A DNA stretch of 9,318 nucleotides, from NCBI GenBank assembly GCA_023423495.1, contig JAFAFM010000123.1:1-9318 (forward strand), written 5' to 3'. A model generated the notes under the pieces. The model ran no database searches. It saw only the letters and a list, made by a program, of their open reading frames with translations, and was not told where the DNA came from. This document shows positions 1-7,971 of this stretch, piece after piece; position 1 is the first letter of the stretch; each line of letters starts with the position of its first letter. Made by a program: the position numbers and the translations under genes. The stretch comes from Armatimonadota bacterium (GTDB lineage: Bacteria > Armatimonadota > Fimbriimonadia > Fimbriimonadales > Fimbriimonadaceae).

Positions 1-3000
1 GTGGTCACCTCTACGCATTGAATCCGGTAGGAAACGCAGGCACGAGGACGACGAACGTGCTTTGGGATTTCCCCGGCCGAACGTCTCAGCTTGCTCCGAT
101 CACATCCGTGCCGGCGATCATGGATACCGCCATCGGCACGCGCATCTTCTTCGGAACGACGATCGATGACGACGGAATTGGACATTTCTACTCGGTAGAT
201 GCGGCCACAGGATCCGCCGCTACAGCTCAGGAATTTATTCCTGCGGTGGGTGAACCGGTCCTCCGCGGCTTCTTCGGCGGTCCCGCCGCCGTCGATGCGA
301 TTACGATCGGGGGCGGAGCGCCCGATACGGTGTTCGTTGCGAACAACAACCTCAACGTCTACGCGCTCGATGCCGCAAACATCAACAACGTTATCTGGCG
401 AACGAGCGAACTGAACACAACCGTGGCCGGTCCGTTGACGTTCACTCCGATGATGGTGTTCGACACCACCGGCATTCCAGGCACGTATCCAACGGTTGTA
501 GTTCCCGGTGAGGGTGGTCAATTCTCGGCGCTCTTCGCACGAGGCGGCCTCTCGGGTAACGGAATTACCAACAGCTTCGGCGGCAAGTTTGCCTGGGGTA
601 AGGCAGCAAGCAGTAACATCGTGGCCGGAACGTCAGTCGGCGCCCCTCCCGGAGCGCCCGGCTTCCTTTATGGAGGCGACACTTCCGGAAACCTCTTCGC
701 GTTCAGCAACGCGACGACGATCGCGGGGCAAGGCGATCCGCCGATTCAGGACATCATCGAGCCTGACAATCCCGATGGCGCGGCGTGGCGAAATGCCAAG
801 CTGAAAATTATCGACAAGGCGACTTATGAGGCCCTTCGAAACGATCCGACGGCCGTAACTCATGCCGCGATCGATGCCTTGGTCCAAACGCCGCCATACG
901 CCTTCGAATGGGGCCAGACGGCTTACTTCGTTTGCTACGACTTCCCGTACATGGAAACCTTGACGGGCGGTCCGGCGGTTTCACCCTCCTTGGTGAACTT
1001 CCAGATCAGCACCGAGGGCGCGACCAACCGTCAGTTCTCAGTCGTTGCGCGTCCATTCCCCGCTGGGGCACCCGCCCAGCGAGACGGCTACGCGATTCTG
1101 GCCTTTGCAATTCAGGGAAGTGGCCCGAACAGCCTGCCTCCCGGCCGAGGTCGAATCAGCTATACCGTAACTCCTGGCCGAGCGGCATCTGATCAGCCGC
1201 AGCCGCAGGTGGCACAGAACCCGAATCAATTCCTTGAGTTCGAGGTTGCCAACCCAATTGGCATCGACATGAGCCCTGGCGCCAACGACGAGATGGCGGT
1301 CACAACGGTGACCAACGATCCCGGTGCTTTGGCCAACGGCAGTCCGAACCTTGCAACGACCCCTGGGAACAACGAAACCCTGCTGACGACACACTTTGGG
1401 TTGACGGGTCACGCCTCGGCTGGCTCGACCACAATACGCGTCTTTGACCGTAGCTGGATGACTTTCCTGCGTGGTCCAGGGCGGGGTGTGGACATGGTCC
1501 GAGTTCAGCGGCCGGAGCTTGCATGGCTCGGCGGGTCAGCAGCCATCTGGAAGCCGATTCCCACCGCAGTTTTTGGCACCTTGTTTGAAGACTTGCCGGA
1601 CGAGCGGCCGAACGTGAGTTTGGATTATCCCAACATTCGCGCAGAGAATGTCAACGTGACGAAGGATCCGAATGGTCAGGCCGAGAATCCGGGCTACAGC
1701 GGAGTCTTCCTGAAGCCGCCGACAACGGCTGCAGGCATAGTGTTGCAGGACGAAGCTGACGCTCCTACTCGCTTGTTGGTACCGACCGACTTCCTCTTTG
1801 AGGTTGACGTGCCGCGATTCCAGCCGCCTAACAACTTCGTTCCCTGGATGAAGTCGGATGGCGCAACTATTAACAGTGGTTATGCCGGTCGAGCAAGCGT
1901 ATTCGTCGATAGCAACAACGACGGACAGTTGAACCGGTTGAGCGGACGCCTGGAAGCGAACCGCGGATTCTGGCTAAACGGATCGGTTTCCGTCGATGAG
2001 CAGATCGCGGTACGCACTCCTAATGTTGATCTGGGATCCCTGCCTGGCGGAGCAGGATACTCTCCGTTCGCCCCGGCAACCGCTGGCAGCCTGTTTGGTC
2101 CTTGGCCAGCGGGCTCCGACTACGGTGGAGTTCCTTTCGGCAACGCCACGCCCGAATATGTGACCATGTTCCGCCACTTCACCGTGGAGAACCCAGGCAA
2201 CGTTAACCTTCTTAACCTGAGACTCGCTAAAGCGACCAACCAAGGTGCAAATCGACTCAGTTGGGGCATTTACTCCAGCTCGGTGGATGAGTTCGGTTGG
2301 CTCGACGCTGGCGTTGGACTTTGGAGCGACATCGACTCGGTATACGCGCTGACTCCGCAGGTTATCCTGCAGAAGCCTCGTGTCGGAGATCGAAGCCCAT
2401 CCGTACTGCAGACAAATCCACGAATCCGCCCGAATCCGAATTTGGATACGAATGGTGGGCCGTGGCAGACCCTGAACATCTCGGGCGCTGGCAATCCATT
2501 GTTCAACAACATCCGGTTTGGCGACGACCCTCGTGTGGCGGTTACGCTTCCGATTGGCTTCCCAGTTGGGACGTACTCCCAAGTGATGCGAGTGATCGAG
2601 GATGCCAATGGCGACGAGTCGCTGGCTCTCAACGGCAACAACGCCCTTGAGACTTTCTCCGATCCAACCTTCACGCTCAGCTACAAGGCACGCGAAACCA
2701 GGCTCACCAACGACTTCACGCGGTTCACTGCGCCAATGTCGGACGAGCCGGGAGTCATCGGTACAGCGGGTGCTGCGTTCTTACACCAGAACCTGCAGCC
2801 AACGGCCTCCCGTGTTTCTAGCGGAGCCTCCATCGGTCACCTGGTGGTGGCATGGACGTCTTCCCGACTTGGAGCTGTGGCCACCCAGCCGACGAGCGCA
2901 AGCGCTAACGATCGCTACCGGATCTACCTCGCTGGTCTTAACGGCGGCAACTACTCGGCGGATCCGCGCAGCGACCCCACGAACGGTGTTGCCGACTTGA

Positions 3001-4751
3001 CCGGTTTCATTCGAAACACCAATACCAAATGGTTCAGCGCTTCACCGGGCACGGTAAACGGCTATCCGGGACCGGGCTATCTCTTCCCAACGGCTGCGGG
3101 TGAAACGATTGTGGCCGGAACCGAGCGGTACGGCGGCCCAGCGCTGCCCGTGCGGGGCCAGGTGAACGCAGTTGCGGGAACGGTTTCCAACCCGGCAACA
3201 TTCCCGACCTTCGACATGGCGTTCGTGGGTGAGGCCCAGAAGCAAACCGCGACGGGCAGAATCGCCGAATCGCGTCTGTTCATGACTCGGGTTTCGATGC
3301 AAGCCAATGGAACACCGGATATCGAAGCGACCCCCTATGCGATGCCATTCGACATCTTCAGTCAGAAGGGTCGTCCGAGCATTGTCCGGTTGGGCGATCT
3401 CATCGGAACTCCAGGAGCAGAGGACATGTCGCTGATCGCCTATTCGGCGCTTAGTACGGGCAACTCCCGAATCCTCCTCACCTCTTTCGACTACGCGGCT
3501 CGCGGAAACGCCAATAGCGGCTTTACCGAGCCAGTGGCCGTGGACTTCGGCGAAGGATTTGAGTCCGTCGCCTCTCCCAGCATCTCCATCCGGCAGTACA
3601 CGGGCGTGGAGACATTTGGGGCTCTGGTGGACCTGACGTTTACGGGCAAGCTCCGCGGACGCCGCAACAGTGAAGTCTTCCAGGGCAGGCTGAACTTCAA
3701 CGGCATGACTCCGGTCAACTACCCGGATCGCGTCAACGAAGTGCTCGTCCCAGACTCTGAGGCAGGTACGTTCCGAGCCCAGGGCATCGAGTGGGATCTG
3801 ACGCGCGGCGTGACCCTGCAACTGATGAACAATCTCGGAGCGATCGTTGCGATCGAAACTCCTGGCACGCGACGGTTCGACCAGGCAACTGGAATCGTCA
3901 CCATCGATACATCTTTGGGTGGCAAGGCATACATCGATTCGCGACTGGGAACGGTTCGCCTCTCGACGGGTCTGCCGCTCTCGACTCAACAACTGATCTT
4001 GAGCTACACGCCCAAGTTCCTCCGCGTAAGCGTTGGCACCACGGCAGGCTACACAGGTTCCTCGACCTTCCTCGACAGCCGATTCGAAGGTTTGCGCTTC
4101 GGACCGGGCGGGGTTCCAATCTCCACCAAGTATTGGGCGAGAGCGGACAACACATCGATCCAAGCAGGCGACAACCCCCGTGTCAATCGATACTTCATGA
4201 CCTACAACCGAGCTGCTGCAGGCGCTGGCCAGGCGGCACGACCGTTCATGAAGACGATGCGAATGGGCATTCAACTGCCATACCAGATCTTCACCGATCA
4301 GAACGGAAATCTTCTGCGGGCGCCAGGCGTACCCAGCATCCAGGTAACCCAAAATGCTGGAGCCGGCGGAGTCAGCAGCTACTTCCAAGTGGACCCGGTG
4401 AAGGGGCGCGTGTACTTCAGCGGCATCGATGAGGACGACCAGATCACGATTACGTTCAACGGCGTCGACCAGTCGACCGGACAGCCCACTGGCATCGGCG
4501 GAAACCCGAATACGCCTTTCGTGGTCACCGGAAGAGTCAGCCTGATCACCGAGCTGGATGAAACTCCGGTTCCGATCGAGCAAGCGGTAAACGAATCAAA
4601 CATGATCGTGTTCCCAGATCCGTTCGACAGTCCAAACTTCCCGCGTCCGAACCTCGTGTGGATGTTCTGGAGCAGTACTCGGGGCGGTTCGCCCGACCTG
4701 TACTTCCAGACCGTTGCGCCGAGATTTGCACCGCAAGCTTCAGGAAACTAA
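1..4751 (+). CDS. Giant beta-propeller-containing, probably exported protein (5'-partial)
   Basis: The reading frame is open from base 3 to the TAA at 4749-4751 and continues upstream. The TTG at 18 is an internal Leu codon: in-frame residues before it read GHLYAL, a PQQ-type blade motif. Counting that Leu as residue 1, about 1,577 residues are visible. The first 230 or so contain PQQ-like blades, for example GHFYSVDAATG near 55-65, VYALDAA near 114-120 and GGDTSGNLFAF near 216-226. The rest is Gly/Asn/Thr/Pro-rich and beta-strand-like. It has a DxNxDG loop at D631 and W-[TS]-S-[ST]-R motifs at W946 and W1551, with only one cysteine seen (306). No membrane span is visible; any signal peptide would lie outside the window. 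Composition suggests secretion or surface exposure, which is inference. I do not recognise a named family beyond the propeller. Its position before pilM invites comparison with PilY1-like pilus-associated proteins, but it has its own terminator and the link is speculative. Confidence 0.85.
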   Translation, partial: GHLYALNPVGNAGTRTTNVLWDFPGRTSQLAPITSVPAIMDTAIGTRIFFGTTIDDDGIGHFYSVDAATGSAATAQEFIPAVGEPVLRGFFGGPAAVDAITIGGGAPDTVFVANNNLNVYALDAANINNVIWRTSELNTTVAGPLTFTPMMVFDTTGIPGTYPTVVVPGEGGQFSALFARGGLSGNGITNSFGGKFAWGKAASSNIVAGTSVGAPPGAPGFLYGGDTSGNLFAFSNATTIAGQGDPPIQDIIEPDNPDGAAWRNAKLKIIDKATYEALRNDPTAVTHAAIDALVQTPPYAFEWGQTAYFVCYDFPYMETLTGGPAVSPSLVNFQISTEGATNRQFSVVARPFPAGAPAQRDGYAILAFAIQGSGPNSLPPGRGRISYTVTPGRAASDQPQPQVAQNPNQFLEFEVANPIGIDMSPGANDEMAVTTVTNDPGALANGSPNLATTPGNNETLLTTHFGLTGHASAGSTTIRVFDRSWMTFLRGPGRGVDMVRVQRPELAWLGGSAAIWKPIPTAVFGTLFEDLPDERPNVSLDYPNIRAENVNVTKDPNGQAENPGYSGVFLKPPTTAAGIVLQDEADAPTRLLVPTDFLFEVDVPRFQPPNNFVPWMKSDGATINSGYAGRASVFVDSNNDGQLNRLSGRLEANRGFWLNGSVSVDEQIAVRTPNVDLGSLPGGAGYSPFAPATAGSLFGPWPAGSDYGGVPFGNATPEYVTMFRHFTVENPGNVNLLNLRLAKATNQGANRLSWGIYSSSVDEFGWLDAGVGLWSDIDSVYALTPQVILQKPRVGDRSPSVLQTNPRIRPNPNLDTNGGPWQTLNISGAGNPLFNNIRFGDDPRVAVTLPIGFPVGTYSQVMRVIEDANGDESLALNGNNALETFSDPTFTLSYKARETRLTNDFTRFTAPMSDEPGVIGTAGAAFLHQNLQPTASRVSSGASIGHLVVAWTSSRLGAVATQPTSASANDRYRIYLAGLNGGNYSADPRSDPTNGVADLTGFIRNTNTKWFSASPGTVNGYPGPGYLFPTAAGETIVAGTERYGGPALPVRGQVNAVAGTVSNPATFPTFDMAFVGEAQKQTATGRIAESRLFMTRVSMQANGTPDIEATPYAMPFDIFSQKGRPSIVRLGDLIGTPGAEDMSLIAYSALSTGNSRILLTSFDYAARGNANSGFTEPVAVDFGEGFESVASPSISIRQYTGVETFGALVDLTFTGKLRGRRNSEVFQGRLNFNGMTPVNYPDRVNEVLVPDSEAGTFRAQGIEWDLTRGVTLQLMNNLGAIVAIETPGTRRFDQATGIVTIDTSLGGKAYIDSRLGTVRLSTGLPLSTQQLILSYTPKFLRVSVGTTAGYTGSSTFLDSRFEGLRFGPGGVPISTKYWARADNTSIQAGDNPRVNRYFMTYNRAAAGAGQAARPFMKTMRMGIQLPYQIFTDQNGNLLRAPGVPSIQVTQNAGAGGVSSYFQVDPVKGRVYFSGIDEDDQITITFNGVDQSTGQPTGIGGNPNTPFVVTGRVSLITELDETPVPIEQAVNESNMIVFPDPFDSPNFPRPNLVWMFWSSTRGGSPDLYFQTVAPRFAPQASGN

Positions 4752-4775
4752 AAATTCTTAAAGTAGGGTGTAATG

Positions 4776-4808
4776 AGCCAGGAACGATAAGTTCCTGGCT
4801 TTTTCTTT
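4776..4808 (+). terminator. Rho-independent terminator after the giant gene
   Basis: A perfect 10-bp inverted repeat, AGCCAGGAAC (4776-4785) and GTTCCTGGCT (4791-4800), encloses a 5-nt loop, GATAA. The tract TTTTCTTT follows directly. It starts 24 nt after the upstream stop codon and lies before the pilM promoter. This is the textbook layout of an intrinsic terminator and should insulate pilM from upstream transcription. Confidence 0.92.
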
Positions 4809-4873
4809 AACTCGCGAACACATTAAGGCTTTTGTCCCGTCTTGAAAGCGTCGCGGAGGGGAAGTCAGGCTTA

Positions 4874-4905
4874 TTGACAGGTAGCGTCTAGCTTTGATAA
4901 GATAG
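4874..4905 (+). promoter_or_regulatory. Sigma70/SigA-type promoter for pilMNO
   Basis: A perfect -35 hexamer, TTGACA, lies at 4874-4879. The -10 region is less sharp: GATAAG at 4896-4901 (16-bp spacer) or TAAGAT at 4898-4903 (18-bp spacer), each matching TATAAT at four of six positions. Transcription would begin near 4908-4912, leaving a leader of about 25-30 nt before the pilM ATG. The location between a strong terminator and the first pil gene supports the call. Confidence 0.6.
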
Positions 4906-4936
4906 CAGCGACCCTGGGAAGCAGGTAGTTCACCAT

Positions 4937-6196
4937 ATGGCTAAAAAGCTCACAAGTGTTCTTGGCATCGATATCGGTAGCCAAAAAATCAAAGTTGCCG
5001 AAGTTCGGGCGCAGGGCAGGGATGCGGTTGTTTCTGCAATTGGAATTATTGACACGCCCGAAGGTGCCGTAGATCACACCGGCGTCTACAATAGCGATGC
5101 CGTTGGGGGCGCGCTCAAGCAGTTACTTAGTGAGTGTGGTGCGTCGGTTCCTCAGGCGGTGGTTTCTATCGCCGGACAGGCTTCTGTCCTCGTGAGGACG
5201 CTGGAAGTTCCGAGAATGAATCCTACGGAGCTCAAGGAGCATATGCAGTGGGAAATCAACCGAAACATTCCGTTTGCTGAAAGCACAGTGGTCAGCGACT
5301 TCAAGCCGCTATCCGACGACGATCCCAATTCGACGAATATGGACGTGGTCATGGCGATTGCGCCTCAGTCGGCAGTTGACACGATGATTGCCTGCGTAAA
5401 GAAGGCCGGACGAAACACTGCCGCGATCGACGTCGAGCCACTCAGCCTTGCTCGCTCGGTCGTTCAAAGCTACGATGACGTCTATGCCGGACAAACGATC
5501 TGCGTTGTCGAAATGGGACACAAGACAACCTCGATCAATATTTATCGAAACGGCAAGCTTCTGATGCCCCGACAAATCCCGGTCGGCGGCGAGATGTTCA
5601 CGAAAGCGATCTCGGATGAATTCCAGATCTCCATGAGCGAAGCCGAGGTCATGAAGATTCAGGAAGCAGATGTCCCCGAGGCAGCTGCCGCAAGCCTTGG
5701 CGCTCCGAGCCCGTTCGGTGTCGGAGGAGCCACCGAAAGTTTCCAAGCTTATAACCCATTTGCCGACGATGCTCCGATGACACCAAATCCGTTTGCGGAT
5801 GGACCGGACGACGTCCCAGTAGTGAGTCCAGAACCTGCGGCAGATTTCACGCCTGAGCCAACTTCGGCGCCAGTTGCGGTGGCGGGCGGGAACGCTCGGG
5901 TGTATAACGCTTTTGCTCCGGTTCTCGAGGAGTTTGTCGCGGAAGTGCGGCGATCCATCGACTACTACCGAAGCCGGGGCGGCGAGATCGATCGAGTGGT
6001 TCTTGCCGGTGGGGCCTCCAAGATGAGGGGCCTAGCGGCATTTTTGAAGGCAAGTCTCGGTTTAGAGTGTGACAATTACGATCCACTGCGCCGTCTCAAT
6101 ATCACGGCCAAGAAAATGGCTCCCGGCTTCCTGGAGGAACATCGACAAGAATTTGCAGTAGCGGTGGGCAATGGCCTTCACGTGCTGTTCGACTGA
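4937..6196 (+). CDS. pilM: Type IV pilus inner-membrane alignment protein PilM (actin-like ATPase)
   Basis: PilM is a cytoplasmic actin/FtsA-fold protein that binds ATP and docks on the N-terminal tail of PilN, linking the motor side of the T4P machine to the PilN-PilO-PilP subcomplex. The family is clear. Phosphate-1 motif: VLGIDIGSQKIKVAEV (D12, G14). Phosphate-2 region: VVEMGHKTTSI (E192). Connecting motif: IDVEPLSLARS. Adenosine motif: LAGGASKMRGL (357-366). The last conserved segment, EFAVAVGNGL, is also present. At 419 residues it is longer than the usual 350-380. The excess is an Asp/Pro/Ala-rich linker at about residues 245-318 with two NPFAD motifs (N273, N284). The phosphate-2 Asp of the family is Glu here. 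The ATG at 4937 is supported because GIDIG begins within ten residues, as in relatives. It heads the cluster behind its own promoter, and pilN follows after 8 nt. Confidence 0.96.
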   Translation: MAKKLTSVLGIDIGSQKIKVAEVRAQGRDAVVSAIGIIDTPEGAVDHTGVYNSDAVGGALKQLLSECGASVPQAVVSIAGQASVLVRTLEVPRMNPTELKEHMQWEINRNIPFAESTVVSDFKPLSDDDPNSTNMDVVMAIAPQSAVDTMIACVKKAGRNTAAIDVEPLSLARSVVQSYDDVYAGQTICVVEMGHKTTSINIYRNGKLLMPRQIPVGGEMFTKAISDEFQISMSEAEVMKIQEADVPEAAAASLGAPSPFGVGGATESFQAYNPFADDAPMTPNPFADGPDDVPVVSPEPAADFTPEPTSAPVAVAGGNARVYNAFAPVLEEFVAEVRRSIDYYRSRGGEIDRVVLAGGASKMRGLAAFLKASLGLECDNYDPLRRLNITAKKMAPGFLEEHRQEFAVAVGNGLHVLFD

Positions 6197-6204
6197 GACG
6201 AAAT

Positions 6205-7080
6205 ATGAAGCTCAATCTTCTCCCGACATACGTATCGAAGGGCAATCAAGCCAAAACGGCCACGGTCGTCAGCGTTTTGCTCGCGCTGCTTGGCATCTTG
6301 GGCGCCGTAGGAATGATTTTTATCTCTAAGGATCAGCTGAGGGCCGCAAGAGAAAACGCCGAATCCAAGCAGGAGCGTGCGGAAAGGGCCGTGCAGGTGT
6401 CCAAGCGTGCCGACCAAGTTGTCGCCGATGCTCAGATGATCATCCGGAATATTAACCTGGCGGACATCATGCTGAAGCACAACGACGCTTATCCCGATTT
6501 GTATCGCGACATCAAGCCCTACATTCCTGGCTTTTTCCGAGTCACCAATATGTCGGCAACGCCGCTCGACGCGACAAATACTCGGGTGACCCTCACGGGC
6601 ACTCTGAAGACTTATCAGCAGTATGCTGATCTCATGGTCGCCCTGTTCCGCATCCCCGGGGCAACGTCTGTAGCACGGGGCGGCTACACAAATGTTGAGC
6701 CGTATATTCCGAATGTCACCGAAGCCGACCAGAATGGCCGCCCGATAAAGCCGGGCCAGACGAACATTCCGGACAACCGATATGAGCGGCTCGCATACTT
6801 CCAGAGCCAAGCAACGGTTCCTGGATTCACTGGAGAAGGTGGATTTGGCACCGCCGATCGATCTCAACCCCGAGGGGCGATGCCGGGCTATTCGCTGATC
6901 ACCGTGACGGTCGACATGCCGCGCGCTTTGCAGACCCCTGACCCCCGAGCAACCTTAACGGCTCAAGGGCCAGCCACGCCAGGAACCGCTCCGCAGCCGG
7001 GCGGTGTAAACCCCGCCGGTGGCGCACCACTTGGCGCTCCGCCGGTGCCGGGAGCTGGCCAGGGAGGAGCCGTCCAGTAA
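6205..7080 (+). CDS. pilN: Type IV pilus inner-membrane assembly protein PilN
   Basis: PilN is a bitopic inner-membrane protein. Its cytoplasmic N-terminus binds PilM and its periplasmic ferredoxin-like domain pairs with PilO. The N-terminus, MKLNLLP, carries the family's (I/L)NLLP PilM-binding motif, which also fixes the start codon. One membrane helix spans about residues 19-40. A charged, probably coiled-coil segment follows (42-75). The periplasmic core includes RVTLTGTLKTYQQYADLM and FRIPGATSV, with a final strand YSLITVTVDM. About 65 residues rich in Asn, Pro and Gly sit between the helix and that last strand, more than is usual. The C-terminal 45-50 residues are Pro/Gly/Ala-rich and probably disordered. 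At 291 residues it is longer than the typical 180-220. No strong Shine-Dalgarno is visible in the 8-nt gap after pilM, so translational coupling is plausible. Confidence 0.93.
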   Translation: MKLNLLPTYVSKGNQAKTATVVSVLLALLGILGAVGMIFISKDQLRAARENAESKQERAERAVQVSKRADQVVADAQMIIRNINLADIMLKHNDAYPDLYRDIKPYIPGFFRVTNMSATPLDATNTRVTLTGTLKTYQQYADLMVALFRIPGATSVARGGYTNVEPYIPNVTEADQNGRPIKPGQTNIPDNRYERLAYFQSQATVPGFTGEGGFGTADRSQPRGAMPGYSLITVTVDMPRALQTPDPRATLTAQGPATPGTAPQPGGVNPAGGAPLGAPPVPGAGQGGAVQ

Positions 7081-7085
7081 GGGCG

Positions 7086-7091
7086 TAAGGA
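7086..7091 (+). promoter_or_regulatory. Ribosome-binding site of pilO
   Basis: TAAGGA precedes the ATG at 7095 by 3 nt. The match to the anti-Shine-Dalgarno is good but the spacing is shorter than usual. It sits wholly within the 14-nt gap after the pilN stop. Confidence 0.5.
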
Positions 7092-7094
7092 ACA

Positions 7095-7913
7095 ATGAAA
7101 TTAAGTCCACTTACTATTATCCTGATCGGGGTTTCCATCCTGATCATGGCGCTCTCGTACGGTTTCTTCCAGCACTACCTGCCTAACTCAACAGAGGCTG
7201 GATACTACAACACATTCGCAGACCAGCTGGAAGCCGAGGGGGCTAAGCTCCCCATGGCAGAAGATCGACTGCGAAAGGCAGAGGAGCTTGTTACGACCAA
7301 GGCCAATGAGTGGCGGGCAGTCGTTGCAACGAAGGCGCCGCTTCCCGATGTGAATGCTCGGGGTGTGAATTTGAACGTGGACGCCTGGCAACTCACGGTC
7401 GACACGAAGAAGTTTCGCGACAACATTCAGCGAGCTGTCAACGCCCAATTGGTGAAGGGCGGAGTGAAAGTTATTGGCGCTGGCCCACAAATTCCGATGC
7501 CCACACAAACCGCATCTGAAGTGCTGGCTGGTTTCTACAACTATCCCGCGATCGCCTTCCCCGTAGTGATCTTCGAATTGGGACAGGTCACGGTCGAGGG
7601 CAAGGAATCGCAGATCATGGAGAACGTGCGGGCATGGAAGAACATGCCTCGATATCTGGCGGTTACCCATGGTTTGTCGATAACGGGCACCAGCCCCCAG
7701 TTGCGGGGTACCTACAGTGTGACCCTGGTTGGCTTTATTCGCGGAAAGACAATCTTCCCGCCGGTACCAGATGGACCCGCGCCCACGGGTAACCAAGGTG
7801 GTAGCGGACCCAGCGCTGGTGCTGGTGGCGGTGGGGCTGCTCCTCCCACACCAGGCGCACCTACGGGCGGTGCAGGTGGCGGACGCTCGCGGCCTGGGAT
7901 TGCGGCGAACTAA
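7095..7913 (+). CDS. pilO: Type IV pilus inner-membrane assembly protein PilO
   Basis: PilO dimerises with PilN in the periplasm and contacts PilP. The product has a short cytoplasmic N-terminus and one membrane helix (about residues 6-25, SPLTIILIGVSILIMAL). A helical, charged stretch follows (about 40-75), then a ferredoxin-like domain, seen in ELGQVTVEGKESQIMENV and LRGTYSVTLVGFIRG. These match the PilO pattern of a helix packed beside strands ending in a YxvtlvGfi strand. From about residue 222 the C-terminal 51 residues are a Gly/Pro/Ala-rich tail without predicted structure. The gene begins 14 nt after pilN with TAAGGA at 7086-7091 as ribosome-binding site, only 3 nt from the ATG, which is tight. 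Assignment rests on the fold pattern plus its place directly after pilN. Confidence 0.9.
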   Translation: MKLSPLTIILIGVSILIMALSYGFFQHYLPNSTEAGYYNTFADQLEAEGAKLPMAEDRLRKAEELVTTKANEWRAVVATKAPLPDVNARGVNLNVDAWQLTVDTKKFRDNIQRAVNAQLVKGGVKVIGAGPQIPMPTQTASEVLAGFYNYPAIAFPVVIFELGQVTVEGKESQIMENVRAWKNMPRYLAVTHGLSITGTSPQLRGTYSVTLVGFIRGKTIFPPVPDGPAPTGNQGGSGPSAGAGGGGAAPPTPGAPTGGAGGGRSRPGIAAN

Positions 7914-7938
7914 GAATTTCTCGTTAAATGGAGTTAAA

Positions 7939-7955
7939 GTAGAACGGAACTCTAC
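7939..7955. repeat. Small inverted repeat in the pilO-pilP gap
   Basis: GTAGA (7939-7943) and TCTAC (7951-7955) are complementary around the 7-nt spacer ACGGAAC. The stem is short and no T-run follows, so it is not a terminator. It may be a minor RNA hairpin or chance. Confidence 0.25.
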
Positions 7956-7971
7956 GGCGTATTAAAAAGTG

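Noticed and set aside
18..20. TTG at 18 as the start codon of the giant gene
   Set aside because: The same frame is open to the window edge and the residues before it (GHLYAL) are part of a propeller blade motif, so the gene begins upstream.
1974..2582. 202-codon open frame on the minus strand
   Set aside because: Antisense to the giant gene, Arg-rich without domain signatures, with no promoter or ribosome-binding site evident.
3042..4583. 513-codon open frame on the minus strand
   Set aside because: It lies wholly antisense to the giant gene, gives an Arg/Ser/Asp/Val-rich product without recognisable domains, and is expected from codon bias opposite a GC-rich gene.
6178..6867. 229-codon minus-strand frame opposite pilN
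   Set aside because: pilN on the plus strand has clear family motifs; the antisense product has no recognisable features.
7188..7796. 202-codon minus-strand frame opposite pilO
   Set aside because: A shadow of pilO, with His/Arg/Cys-rich sequence of no recognisable family.
7934..7966. Promoter in the pilO-pilP gap (TTAAAG / TATTAA)
   Set aside because: The elements are weak and about 20 bp apart, outside the normal spacing; AT-rich chance is as likely.
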